This document shows, one piece after another, positions 34,081 through 46,784 of a DNA stretch of 64,000 bases. The notes beneath the pieces were generated by a model that saw only the letters and a list, made by a program, of their open reading frames with translations, did not search any database and was not told where the DNA came from. How positions within the stretch are numbered: position 1 is the stretch's first letter; every line of letters starts with the position of its first letter. The translations under genes and the position numbers were made by a program. This stretch comes from Petunia secreta (taxonomy: Eukaryota; Streptophyta; Magnoliopsida; Solanales; Solanaceae). The stretch lies in NCBI GenBank assembly GCA_029990175.1, contig JARKIP010000193.1:248001-312000 (forward strand), read 5' to 3'.

Positions 34081-35364
34081 ACCACCCTGGTTTGCGGACA
34101 TTGCAAATTACTTGGTTGGAAAGTGGACACCCCAAGATCTCTCTTACCAACAAAGAAAAAAACTCATATCTGATGCTAAGCATTATCTGTGGAATGATCC
34201 TTATTTATTTAAATATTGTGCAGATAATATTATTAGAAGGTGTGTGCCTGAAGAAGAAATGAGCAAGATTTTGCATCATTGCAATGATGGAGCAATTAGA
34301 GGACATTATGCTGCAAATCGGACAGCATTTAAAGTTTTGGAGGTTGGATTCTTCTGGCCAACACTTTTTAAGGACGCTCGTGCATATGTTGCACAATGTG
34401 ACAGGTGTCAGAGAACAGGTAACATCACTAAAAGAGATGAAATGCCACTACAATCAATTCAGGTATGTGAGATATTTGATGTCTGGGGTATAGATTTTAT
34501 GGGTCCGTTTCCTTCATCTCATTCATTTGAATGTATCCTTGTGGCTGTTGATTATGTTTCACGATGGGTTGAAGCCATTCCCACAAGAAAGAATGATGCT
34601 CGAACTGTGTGCAATTTTCTCAGAAAAAATATTTTTACCAAATTTGGCACACCACGAGTTATCATTAGTGACCAAGGCACTCATTTCATGAATAGACAAT
34701 TTTCTGCCCTTCTATCAAATATGGTGTAACTCACAAAACAGGAACACCATATCATGCTCAAACTCAAGGACAAGTTGAGGTGTCTAACCGCGAATTAAAA
34801 AGAATACTTGAAAAAACGGTTGGAATCTCAAGAAAAGACTGGGCTTTAAAATTAGATGATGCATTATGGGCATACCGAACAGCACTTAAAACGCCAATTG
34901 GAACATCCCCATATAGATTAGTCTTTGGAAAAGCTTGCCATTTGCCAGTCGAATTAGAACACAAAGCTTTTTGGGAATTAAAAGCATTGAATTTTGATTT
35001 AACATCTACTGGTAAAAATAGATTATTTCAGATTAATGAATTGAAAAAGTTGAGGCTGGAAGTTTATGAAAATGCCAAGATTTATAAAGAAAAAACAAAA
35101 AAATAGCAAGACAACCTGATCCGACAAAAAAGCTTCAAAATTGGAGATCAGGTACTTCTGTACAATCGCCGACTCAGGCTATTTCCTGGAAAATTAAAAT
35201 CCAGGTGGACAGGTCCTTATATGGTTACAGATGCCACTCCATATGGAGCAATTGAAATTCAACAGATTAATGGAGGAGACAAGTTTAAAGTTAATGGCCA
35301 CAGGCTAAAATTATATTTTGGAGGACATTTTGAGCAGCAACCATCAGTAACCATGATAGATTGA
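34081..35364 (+). pseudogene. Integrase of element D
   Basis: The HHCC zinc finger is seen in HHCNDGAIRGHY and YVAQCDRCQRTGN. The catalytic Asp is in VWGIDFMGPF (34493-34495), the second Asp in IISDQGTHF (34670-34672), and Glu in GQVEVSNRELK (34777-34779). One base is missing between the last two (LSNMV* at 34729). Counting it back gives the DD35E spacing. The rest (34780-35106) has the KACHLPVELEHKAFW segment, a TAG at 35104-35106 where Trp is expected, then a GPY-type C-terminal domain to the stop near 35364. Inactive. Confidence 0.9.
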
Positions 35365-35788
35365 TGAGTTTCACAGTTACTACGTCGAGCTGACGACGTT
35401 AAACTCAGAACTAAGGTTTCTTACCCGTAGCCATTGAGGGTGAAGCAATTGAGCCTTATAAGTCCAACATAGATCTGACTAATTAAATGCTTAACCAATT
35501 GATCTGGTCAATATCCAGATTATTGTACACCGGAACATCTCATGAAGGCCTCTACAAAAATAGTGTCACCTAGACAGGAGTAACTCCATGGTGATCGGTA
35601 TGCCTAAGTTACTGGTTGGTTAACCATTCAATTGTGAAAATCTTATTTTGGCACATGTAATTTTCTAGTTTATATTCAAACTAGGACCTTATGACTGTTA
35701 AGGTGTTAAAATAATCAGTCTATTACACATAGAATATGTGTGGTCACAGTTTCTTTCAAGCTTTCTTCTGTGATCGTAATTTTGAAAG

Positions 35789-35837
<49 letters not shown>

Positions 35838-37057
35838 TATTACGTAGTATTTTCTATTTTAATTATCCTAGTTTAAAAAAAATTAAAAAAAATTCCTTTT
35901 ACTCCCTTTCCAGTCGTGTTGAAACGTGTTTTCATTCTGGAGAATGAAATGTTCAAGTGTTGGGGAGGATTATACCGATTTATATATTTTAAATATAATA
36001 TCTTCTTCTAAACTGTGATTTTTTGCAGGTATTTAATTAACAACATAAATTATTTACATTATGCTCAATATTATTTCTTTTTATTTTTCACCATATGTTT
36101 TTCCATGAACGATTTTGATTTTGTGAAAACAGTAGCAAGCATCTTCGACCCAGGAAATCATTGGGATTGAGAAAAGTTATGATTACAAAGGCAGGAAGAA
36201 TCAATAAACTTGGCTAGAACTTGCTCTAAATGTTTTTCGAGGCGAAATAATGGATGACACTGATTTTTGAAAAATGAACTTAGGCCTTCTTTGATTCCCA
36301 ATTCTAGCCTCTTTATTTTTCATCAAAATATACATATTTTACCTCTTAGAACCTTTTTAGCCTTGATCCTATTTTTTTAACACCGTATTGCTCTCTAAAA
36401 AAAAAAGAAGAGAAAAAAATATATATATTAGTCGTATATATATATATATATATCTCTATATATACGCATAAAAATACACTTTCTTCCAGCAGTTAATGAG
36501 CACAGATTGATATCAATAAGAGGAAGAAGTACCACAAAAAAAAAAGAATATATGATTGTTAATGATATTGCAAAGGCAGAGAATATAATAAGGAGGAGTG
36601 CTTAAAAAAAAGGATGAAAATACTAAGAACCAAGAACTGTTTGCTCAAAGTTGGAAGGAGAAAAGTCACTATAAATATATCCTTACCCTACCAGCCTATA
36701 GCCTGACATTACAAGCTAAGAAAAGTCCTAAAAGATTTTAAAAATTAGTGTTGTATCTATATTAGTGGAGATAAACATGTAAAGCAAGCATATGGACTCG
36801 GCTATGATACTTACTGAATAAGTGATCATAAATTTATCAATTCTAAAAGATTCAAGGGGCGAAGGATGCAAGCTTTTGTTGATCAAGTCAGAATTCAGAC
36901 ATAAGGTAAAAGATTTAATGAATTTAGAAAGGATAATTGCATTGAACATAATGAGAGATATTTATTTTGAATAAATTGCATATCCTACAAAAATTGTAAT
37001 TTTTGAAGAAAATCATTTAAAAAAAATATTTTTACTCGAGGACGAGCAAAAGTTCAA
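35365..37057 (+). other. 3' untranslated region of element D
   Basis: 1.7 kb between pol and the PPT. Near its start is GAGCTGACGACGTTAAAC, a sequence type I associate with the region after pol in Athila-like elements. It holds a TA dinucleotide run at 35791-35834 and another TA-rich run at 36430-36465. No env-like or other coding frame is seen. Confidence 0.65.
35791..35834. repeat. (TA)22 microsatellite
   Basis: Uninterrupted TA repeats of about 44 bp. Confidence 0.95.
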
Positions 37058-37070
37058 GTATGGGGGAATT
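37058..37070 (+). other. Polypurine tract of element D
   Basis: AAGTATGGGGGAATT ends directly before the 3' LTR. It is the only purine-rich tract at the expected position. Confidence 0.75.
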
Positions 37071-38522
37071 TGATGAATATAATTTATTCGTGTATTTTCT
37101 TATATAAAAATATATATTTTAAATAAAAGCATGAATAAATATATTCAATTCTCCTATATTTTCTAACAAATCTTGCAGAGAAAAAGAATACTTGGAAAGA
37201 GAAATATATCATGAATAAAGTAAATAACAAAGGAAGAAGAGTTTTACGCATGCAAGAAGAAGTCCATGACATGTCTTCCTCACTATGCAAGAAAGTTGTT
37301 ACATATCTTGGCTACAATATTTGCTCCTTATTATACATTTTGGTAATATGGAATTACACATTTAATAAAAGAATGTAGAATTAAAGCAAACAAAGGAGCA
37401 ATGGAAGACTATCATTATGCAAGGACTTTCTAAACATATTCATCAATTGGCTTTTTTCATGACTCTACGTATTATGTTATTATGCAAGGAACTTGCTACA
37501 CATCTTCATCCATTGGCATTTCAAGACTTAATGAAGAAGTATTCTTCTATAAATAGAGGACAACTCTCCCTTAGTTAGATACCAAGTTATAGAATAGCTA
37601 TAGCTCTTTAAAGTTTCTCTTTCTCTTGTCTTTCTTTTGCTAGTAGTAAAATACTCCTAGTTTTAATTATAAGTCTTTTAAATTCCCTTTGTATATTTTC
37701 ATACTCTATAATGGAGTAATTTCTTTTTGTTGGGATAGTTGATGAAGCTTGATATATTTTTAATACTTATCTCAGTTTTAATACATACTTGGCCTGAAAT
37801 TATCTATTTCACATTTTACACTGTGCGGGAATGTTAGTTTTATTATTCTTTATTATCACTCCTACATATTTTATCTCGAGGTTATTATCATATTAATTTT
37901 ATAATTCTCACGGAGCAAAATTAATATGTGGTAACTGATGAGTAAAATAAGTAGAGTGAAAATAAATTTTAGTAATCTACCATTTCATGTCCGTAGTCTT
38001 GCTTGCCTTAGTTTTAATTCTCACGGAGGAATTGTTGTAGGCAAGATTATTGATTTTTTAGTAAAAATATTCTCACGAAGTTTTCACTACTTTTTAGCAC
38101 AATTCAGGCAAGAAAAATATTTCGGTTTAACTGTCACTTGCTATAACTCAATTAATTTGCATAACCTCACGGAGTGTTATTAATTGATTATTTTCTTGTG
38201 AGCAAAATATAATTGAATTAGAAATAAGCAATTATTCTTTAGAGAAATATATGTCAAAATTGAGACTTTTATTATAAATATCATCAAGTGGATTCAATGA
38301 TTCCCAACTCTTTTTAAATTGAAAAATCTTCCACAAGTTATTTTGTTTTAGTTAAAGTTATTTAAAAGTTCAAAAAACTCACTTTTCATCAATTTGATTC
38401 TCTCAAATAGTAGTTGGAATATTCAAAGTCTGTAGCATAGATTTCCCAATCTCTGTGGGACGATATCTTAAACTATACTATAATTTGACAAAGCACGAGC
38501 AGGAAAATCCTATACACTTTGG
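37071..38522 (+). repeat. 3' LTR of element D
   Basis: Uninterrupted copy of the LTR, with a TATA box at 37547-37556. It has 18 extra bases near 37766-37783, bounded by TTTTAATAC repeats, relative to the 5' LTR. It shows the site that C used in the other LTR (TATAATTCTCACGG). Confidence 0.92.
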
Positions 38523-39588
38523 AGATACCAGGTGAAATCTTTTGGACTTACCTCAATTTTTGGGACCAGCTTCCTTATTTAGATGTGGCCCATAAGTAGA
38601 GAGATGGACTCTGCTGTTGGACCTTAACCATCTCTAATAGTAAAAAGGGAAATTTATGTGGCATAAACACCTTTTAAATTTTAAAACAGAAAACAAATAG
38701 ATTAATTTTTTTATTAATCAGCATAAACGTAATTCTAATTTAGTGAACTTTTTATAGCTAAACTTTTTATTGAAATATGGAGAGTTGATCATGCCGGTAT
38801 ATGCTATCATATTTAATTATCATGATAGTGATTATCCATAAATAACAGGTTTTATTAGTAATAGTAATTATCTCCTTAAGTAAAGCAGTAAGAACTCCAC
38901 GATAATATTTTAAATAATTAAAATTTTGATCACTTTTTTTTCTTTGCATTGGGATCATAAGTGTTCAAACTTTTCACTCCTCTTACACCCTTCTTTTTCC
39001 TGGTGTATATGTGATGAATACACAGATTATATGTATTATATATTCATAGATATTCATCCCTTTTGTCGTATATATTTTGAATACCCATATTATATGTATT
39101 AAATATTTATAAATCTTCATTCCTTTGTAGTATATATTATGAATACACACACACACACTCTCTATATATAATGAATACACACACTTAATATATATTATGA
39201 ATATACACACTTAATATTTTATATATATATATACACACACACACAAACACACACACACACAAAAACACACGTTTAATGATATATTTTTCATTTATTGTGA
39301 ACATTTCCATTCATATATAATGAATTGTTCATATATTTGTCGGTGAATATGGCAGACAATACTTAAAATAAGCTGAATATATGCACCAATTAGGAAGACT
39401 CCAACTATATTTTAGATGTGAAGGAGTTCTAGAATAATTATAACACTTAGCTATAGGTTTAGTCAGTATTATTTTCCTTCAAAGTCGATAATTTTTTCAT
39501 GAAATTAGTGTTTTCTCCTTCTTCAACTACAAGGTTCTCCCCTTCAACTCCTTTGGATATTAGGTGTATGAAATAATTAGTTGAATAC
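38523..39588. other. Unassigned AT-rich DNA between D and B
   Basis: No gene was recognised. It contains a roughly 62-bp imperfect tandem unit at 39004-39200 (GTATAT...GAATACACA...TATGTATTA...TTCATCC) and a CA-rich run at 39229-39270. Confidence 0.6.
39004..39272. repeat. Imperfect 62-bp tandem repeat merging into CA microsatellite
   Basis: Units begin at 39004 and 39068, with a shorter third at about 39129. The end is ACACAC-rich. Confidence 0.65.
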
Positions 39589-40367
39589 CAAAGTGACACG
39601 GCCCAAATTTCGGCTAGGCCAAGCGGGCACCCGACATCCTCCCCTAGACCCGTCGGGCTAATCCTTTTGAATTGAATTCACAAAAATAAACATAAAATCA
39701 ACTTTAAGATAAGAAATAAGACCTAAAGAGACACAAACATATCTATACATAAGCTGTACAAAAGAAGTTACAACTGACTACCCAATGTACTAGGTTTAGG
39801 GCTATCCAGACAGACATCTAAGAATACAAATGAAGTATAAGCATCTCCTGAAGGGAGCAAATACAACTGAGATAATAAACATAAAATTGGTGGCCATACT
39901 GAACAAAAGCTGGCTAACACTGACAGTTGAAGTCGTCTTCGCTCCTCAAACAACGTAGCGAACTCAATCCTGAAACGAACCTGCCGAAATGAAATAAATA
40001 GACAAGAAACAAATAGAGGGTGAGTCGAAAGGACTCAGTAAGTGGGGGCTGGCTAGCCACCTCGAGGAAGCAGATATGCTAGCCAGGGAGAAGAAAAACA
40101 GATAAACCAAATTCACCTTATTTCAATTATAAAAAAGCAGAGCCAGATAATAACTTGAAACACTTATGGAACTATAAAATCATAAAAACCTGGGATCTGA
40201 GATAGACAAAACCTATAGGTATCCTGAACATATCAACAATAAGAAATTAATGACGGATACACAAAACATCGCACTATAATCACGCAATACACAGCAACTG
40301 GTGCAATAAAATGGAATGAATGCAGTATGATGCAATAGGGTCACATATGCCCGTAATCCCGTCCCAA

Positions 40368-41050
40368 AGCAGAATACTCCTGCATTCGAGGGGAATACAA
40401 TCTAATAACCAACTGGAGCGGAATAATCCTACTCCAGGGACGGAATACTCCTGTACCATATATAACATAAAGCTGAGGCGAAATATTCCTGCACTCAGTA
40501 TCTAACATAAGAATGTAATACTCCTGCTCTTGAGATGGAATCCAATACATGAGATAATGTAAAGCTGAGGCGGAATACTCATGCACTCAGTATCTGACAT
40601 AAGAGTGGAATACTCCTGCTTCTGGAGCAGAATACTCTTGCACCCGATAAAATATAAAGTTGAGGCGGAATACTCCTGCACTCAGTATCTGTCATAAGAG
40701 CGGAATACTCCTTCTCCTGGGGAGGAATACTCCTGCACCTTATATAATATAAAGCTGAGGCAGAATACTCCTGCACTCAGTATCTGACATAAGAGCGGAA
40801 TACTCCAGCTCCTGGGGCGGAATACACCTGCATCCGGTAAAACATTAAGCTGAGGCAGAATACTCTTGCTCCTGGGGCGGAATACTCCTGCTCCTGGAGC
40901 GGAATACTCCTGCACCTGATATAATATAAAGCTGAAGAGGAATACTCCTGCTCCTGGAGCGGTCATAAGAGTGGAGTACTCCTGCTCCTGGGGCGGAATA
41001 CTCCTGCACCCAATATAATATAAAGTTGAGGCGGAATACTCCTACACTTA
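40368..41050. repeat. Minisatellite M1, expanded, in B 3' LTR
   Basis: Around 20 copies of the GCGGAATACTCCTGC core, with spacers such as ACTCAGTATCTGACATAAGA and ATATAATATAAAGCTGA. Many cores are mutated. Frames across it on the minus strand are repeat artefacts. Confidence 0.9.
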
Positions 41051-41111
41051 GTATATGTCATAGCAGCACATAACCAAAAAATATGATATATATGAATGCG
41101 GTATGATGCAA

Positions 41112-41370
41112 TAATAACCCTTCACCGGTGCGGGACTCTCATCGACTAGCGGGAAGTATATGCAATGATAACCCTTCAGCGGCGAGGGACCCTCATCGAC
41201 TGTCGAGAAGTATATGCACTAATAACCTTCACCGGCGCGGGACTCTCATCAACTTCCGGAAAGTACATGCAATGATAACTCTTCAGCGGCACGGGACCCT
41301 CATTGACTGCCAAGAAGTATATGCATTAATAACCTTCACCGGTGCGGGACTCTCATCGACTACCCGGAAG
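41112..41370. repeat. Minisatellite M3 in B 3' LTR (about 56-bp unit, five copies)
   Basis: Units read AATAACCCTTCACCGGTGCG, GGACTCTCATCGAC, then GGAAGTATATGCA. The matching array is at 49963-50220 and a reversed one at 45501-45815. C has a single unit. Confidence 0.88.
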
Positions 41371-42688
41371 AACATATCAAGCTCATAACTGGAGTACAAT
41401 ACGCATATGCTCGATAGAATACTAACAACAAGGCATAACATATAATATACAATGTAAATCCAAAGCTAAGGCGTAAGTATGCCTATTGGCAGCTATGCAC
41501 GTAAGGTACACGTGGTAGAATATCCATAAGGCCAAAGGCCCCCAGAGAAATGGCTATAATCACTTACCTCGTTCAAAAATTAACACTGCTACTCAACAAC
41601 TGCTTTGTCCTTTGGATTCACTGCCAAATGATCCCGCTCTATTAAATAAGAAGAAGAATAAATCAAGTAAGGGTAAAGGCTTCATTCCTTACATCTTAAA
41701 ACAATCCGGTTAGGAACCCGTCACCTGATTTGCATAGGCAATATGTAGTCCAGGTCTATGTACATGGTTCCAAACCACATAACCAAACCTGAAATAAACT
41801 ACATATATGGGTTTCCCATAACTCCCTGAATTCGAATATATAATCAATTCCATTATCGGAGTCCAATTAACCGTTTAAACTATCAATTTAACTTATTAGA
41901 ACGATGTCTACTATTCCGATTTCTACAGTTAAAATATATTCAAACACGTGTAATAAACTGAAATAATGACTTAACATCATTACCTAAATATTTCAAGGTG
42001 AAAATTCTATTTTTTTTTCTTTCTCCTTTTCCTTTCCTTTCTCTCTTTTTCTGATATTTTTTTTCGTTCTTTGGTTCTGTCATTTCGTTCTTGTTTCTGT
42101 TCATTTTCTTTGCTTGGAAATTCTAAACAAAGGGATTTTATCCCCTATATAGTAGCCACCACCTCAATTTCTTTTTAATGTTTTCCTTTTCTTTTTCTTA
42201 TGAAAATTGTTGCTTCGACGAAAATTAAAACAGAACCCTACAAAATTTGGAATGATTCCAAATTTCTTAAGTAAGTTATACAAAATTTATGTGACGTACT
42301 CGCTAAGACGGATCTCGAATCCGATTCCCAAAACTCGAGATATGAATTAAACAGAAAGAAATTAAATTATTAATTTTTGGTATTTTAGCGGAAACTATCC
42401 GAACGACCTCGGAATTTACTTAAGTTCACACAGGTCACAAATGACCATACGATCCTAACGACGCCTTCGAATTTTGAATCGGGGCTCATTCACCAAAATC
42501 GAGCTCGAAAACCTCTTTTTAAGATTTATCGCCAATGAAAACTGAAACCTTCTTCCAATACCTACCAAACAAAGTCCGATTTAGCTCATATTTTACAGAC
42601 AGATCCTAATGGACTTACGCAGATTTTAAAACTATCGGCACACCAATCGGAGTCCTAACTCCCGAATCGACTACCTAAGGTCGTTTCA

Positions 42689-44165
42689 TTCTCCTCCACT
42701 TAGACTTTCGTTTGTCCTCGAACGAGCTTGAGTCTAAAGAGAAACTCACATAGATAACAAGAGAACTTGCATGACCTTCATAAACTATTCCACAAACATT
42801 GTCTCATGATTACAAAATCAAAATTATAATACGCACATCGAACTCTTAGAATAAAACATATCTGGATAATATCATAACACCGTTGCCTACCATATTCTAA
42901 CTAAGCTGGCCTTTCCTTGGTCACGAGAGGAGAGTTATACGATTTCGGAACAAGGTCACATAGAAATCTGGATAGATTAATATGATTATGTCGATGAATC
43001 ACCTCGTCAATATACTTTGCGATATAGAACATGTCAATGAAACTAAGAATTAGCTTACGCTTCAGCAACGCCTTAGAGATTTAATATTAGCATTCGACAT
43101 TGGAGGAAGACTCCTCCACTTAGAGCAAAAACTCATACAGCTAATTTGAATAGAAATAGCCATCCTCGCACACTCTGCTGGACTAAGGAAGACTCAGCTA
43201 AAAACAGAATGCGGCTCAGACCTGAGATCCCAAATTACCCACTCGAGTTTCCAAACAACTGCAACTCTCGAGTTCACAACTCCATACCTTTGCCATAAAC
43301 ACCACCGTCTGATGGATCAATTCAGAGGTCAAATGATGCCTCTCAATCCCTTAGTAGCATTGAAACACAACAATGTGCTTACCCGGCTACCTTGACACGC
43401 ACTCTGGCTCAACAAAGAGAACATCACAAGTGGCTACTAACCGTCCAAGCTCATTAGTACCGGACAAAAAGAGATGGCAATAGACTGAGGATATAAATAA
43501 TTAGAGCTTCACGAAACTCATCTTCTTATTTGCTTGGCTACCAGAACCAAACTACTTCCAAATCAGGCTAACCAAAGAATCGTAATTGAAGAAATAGACA
43601 TTAAATGAGCTTTATGGAACAACATCTATGATAATTTAACCTTCTAATAAAAAGGAAACTCCGACAATTTACCAAAAAAAAAACCTTTTATAACCGAGAC
43701 AAGCTCATAGAATAACGTGACTCTGCTAGCATCTCGAACCAAAAGGAGACATGTAGATCGAATATTACTTACTAATCACTTTACACTAGAAGAAACAATA
43801 ACACTTTCTGATGGTGACGAATTAGGATCCAGTCATCCTACCAATATTGAATCTCGAAGAGAAAGGTAAACTGACTTAACATAATAACAGAAGCTGGAAC
43901 AACAAGATGCCAGGCAGAAAATACTGCCACCTACTCTTAAATCTCTCATATTTAAAAACAGATAAACTAGTAGGGTCTCACAAATACCAGGAATAAATCA
44001 TACCAGAAGCTCACTCCTCTACCACAACAAATTCTTAATAGAAACGACATCTCAGGAAACCATGAAAACATGATAAGATAAACAAATTCTATATCGATCA
44101 GAAGAATCCAATCTTACTCACATATAAGGGAAGACGAAATATCTGGGTCTACTACATCGGATGCC
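42689..44165 (-). other. Internal region of element B, distal part
   Basis: Starts with the purine tract (minus-strand AAGTGGAGGAGAA) and is collinear with 20480-20854 plus 21812-23027 of element C. It lacks the captured integrase fragment, which marks that fragment as an addition in C. No coding motif was found. Confidence 0.75.
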
Positions 44166-45500
44166 TCAGCTGAAACGACCTCGGTTAATCGTTTCAGAAG
44201 TTAGGACTTCGGTTGGCGTGCCGATAATTTTAAAATATTCGTAATGTCCATTAGGACCTGTCTGTAAAATTCGAGCTAAATCAGACCTCGTTTGGTAGGC
44301 ATCGAAAAAAGGTTTCAGTTTTTATTGTCGATAAATATTAAAAAGAGATTTTCGAGCTCGGTTTTGGCGAATGAGCTCCGATTCGAAATCCAAAAGTGTT
44401 GTTAGGTTCGTATGATTATTTGTGACTTTTTTGATTTTTCGAAAGTGAATTTCGATGTTGTTCGGCTAGTTTCCGCTAAAATGCCGAAAGTTAAATAATT
44501 TGACTTTTTCTATTTAAATTCGCATCTTGAGTTACGGGAACCCGATTTGAGATTTGCCTTAGCGAGTATGCTATATATATTTTTTATAACTTGTATGCAA
44601 AATTTGGAATTATTTTGAATATTTTAGGGTACCGTTTTAATTTTTACCGTAGCAGCGAATTTTAAAGGAAAAAAGAAAAAAAAAGAGACAAAAGACAAAA
44701 AAAAAAAAAAAAAAAAAAGACGAAACAAGAAAGAAAATTAAAGTGACCATGGGCAGTGGCTATTGGGATTAGTATCCCATAGCCTAAACATTCCAGAAAA
44801 CATATAACAGAAACGGAAACGAAACAGAGAAAAATAAAATGACGCAGTGGAAGAAAATGTGAAAAGAGCCAGAAAAAAATAGAATTTTCACCCCAAAACA
44901 TTCAGGTAATGATCTTAATATATTATTTGAGTTTTGTTTGAATATATTTTGACGGTAAAAATTGAAATATTAGACATCATTTTAATAAGTTCAACTGATA
45001 ATTTAAAGGGTCAATTGAACCCCGATAATGGAATTGATTATAATTCGTACTCAGTGAGTTATGGGCAACATATAAATGTAATTTATTTACAGTTTGGTTA
45101 GGTGACTCTGAACCCTATACATAGGCCTAGCCTGCGTATTGCGTATGCGAATAGGGTATCAGGTTCCTAACCGGATTGCCCTAAGATATGAGGAATGAAG
45201 CCTTTAGCTTAATTTGATATATTTTTCTGCTTATTGAATAGAGTGGGATCGTTTGACAATGAAACCAAAGGACAAAAGGATTATTGAGTGGCTGTGCTAA
45301 CTTTGTACAAGGTAAGTGTTTATATCCATTTCTTTGGAGGCACCTGGCCTCGTGGATTTTCTACCACGTATTCCTTAGGTGTGTAGCTGCCGATAGGCGT
45401 ATTCATTACGCCTTAGCTTTGAATTTATATTGTGTATTATATGTTATGCCATGTTGTTGGTATTGCATTGAGCATATGAGCATTGCACTCTGGTTTTGAG

Positions 45501-45815
45501 CATTGCATATACCTCCCGGTAATCGATGAGAGTCCAGAGCCGGTGAAGGGTCATCATTGCATATACTTTCCGGTAATCAATGAGAGTCCCGAGCCGGTGA
45601 AGGGTCATCATAGCATATACTTCCCGGTAATCGATGAGAGTCCCGAGCCGGTGAAGGGTCATCATTGCATATACTTCCCGGTAATCGATGAGAGTCCCCA
45701 GGTGAAGGGTCATCATTGCATATACTTCCCGGTAATCGATGAGAGTCCCGAGCCGGTGAAGGGTCATCTTTGCTTATATCTCCTGGTAGACGATGAGAGT
45801 CCTGCGCCGGAGATA
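45501..45815. repeat. Minisatellite M3 in solo LTR (about six copies)
   Basis: Units of CCCGGTAATCGATGAGAGTC followed by CCGGTGAAGGGTCATCATTG, the complement of the M3 unit in B. Confidence 0.9.
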
Positions 45816-45979
45816 GGTATCAGGCATATATCACTGCATTGCATTGTACCGCATTCATCCCATCTCATTGCACCGCATACTGACTATTGTGTGTATTGTG
45901 TTGTGTTTTATGTATGCGGTATGTACACTATGTCGTGTACATGTCTCAGTTTGCCTATATATTTTTGGCTCGTATTCTG

Positions 45980-46120
45980 GGTTGCGGGGATCAGGTTGCA
46001 CGCCGCAACGATATAAATATATGGATCGGGTTGCACGTCGCAACGGTATAAATATATGGATAGGGTTGCACGCCGCAGCAGGATGAATATATGGATCGGG
46101 TTGCACGCCGCAACAGGATG
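45980..46120. repeat. Minisatellite M2 in solo LTR (four copies)
   Basis: Units of GGGTTGCACGCCGCAAC followed by a GGTATAAATATATGGATC-like stretch, the complement of M2 in C. Confidence 0.9.
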
Positions 46121-46784
46121 TATTTATGATTGTTGATATGTTCGGGATAGCTATATGTTCTGGCTATCTTATGTTCCTGGTTGTTAATGAATTTATGATT
46201 CCATACGTGTTTCCAGTTATTATCAGGCTCTGCCTTTTCATAATTTAAATAAGAGGAATTTGGTTTACCTGTTTCTTTTCTCCCTGGCTAGCTATCCTAT
46301 TCTTTGAGGTGGCTAGTCTACCCCACTTATTGAGTCCTTTTGACTCACCCTTGTTTGTTGTTTGTTTCTTGTCTATTTATTTCGTTTCGGGAGGTTCGCT
46401 CCAGGATTGAGTTCGCCACATTGTTCAGGAGCGAAGACGACTTCAGCTGTCAGGGTGAGCCAGCTTTTATTCTGGATGGCCACCAATTTTATGCTTATTA
46501 TTTCAGTTGCATTTTTCTCTCTTCAGGAGGTATTTGACTTCTTTTGTACTCTTAGATGTCTAGTCTGGATAGCCCTAAACCTAGTATGTTGGGTAGCCAG
46601 CTGTAATTTCTTTGGTACAGCTTAAAGATATCAGTATGTCTGTATATTTTTTAAGTTGTATCCTTATTTATGAATTTTTTATATTTATTTTCCTAATTTA
46701 ATTGGTAAGGGTTCGCCCGACGGGTCTAGGGGAGGATGTCGGGTGCCCGCACGGCCTAACTGGATTCCGGGTCGTGTCATCAGC

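Larger units (their letters stand above)
16897..38522 (+). mobile_element. Athila-like Ty3/gypsy element D, nearly full length, nested
   Basis: LTRs starting TGATGAATATAA lie at 16897 (interrupted) and 37071. A tRNA-Asp type PBS, a long AT-rich leader, gag, PR, RT, RNase H, integrase and a long 3' untranslated region with a PPT complete the order. Element C (9.7 kb) sits in the 5' LTR and a LINE fragment in the leader. Without C, D is about 11.9 kb. The two LTRs differ by roughly a dozen substitutions plus an 18-bp length change over about 1.43 kb, by eye near 1%. No env-like frame was found after pol. The outer flanks (TGTAT on the left, AGATA on the right) do not match, so the expected 5-bp duplication is missing. 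Confidence 0.9.
39594..42688 (-). repeat. 3' LTR of element B
   Basis: 3095 bp. It holds an expanded M1 array (40368-41050) and about five units of M3 (41112-41370), but no M2. The M1 array here is much longer than in C. Confidence 0.9.
44171..46779 (+). mobile_element. Solo LTR of the C-type family, inserted in element B
   Basis: 2609 bp from TGAAACGACC to GGGTCGTGTCA, in plus orientation, opposite to B. TCAGC is duplicated at 44166-44170 and 46780-46784. The uninterrupted order (GGATGCCTC...CCAGGCTGGCAG) is visible in C near 23018-23046. It carries M3 (45501-45815) and M2 (45980-46120) but no M1. It therefore resembles C in having M2 and B in having expanded M3. Open frames at 45483-46016 come from these repeats. 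Confidence 0.92.

Noticed and set aside
45483..46016. 177-codon plus-strand frame with repeated YFPVIDESPEPVKGHH units
   Set aside because: Product of the M3 minisatellite in a solo LTR, open also on the other strand (45444-45767). Not a gene.
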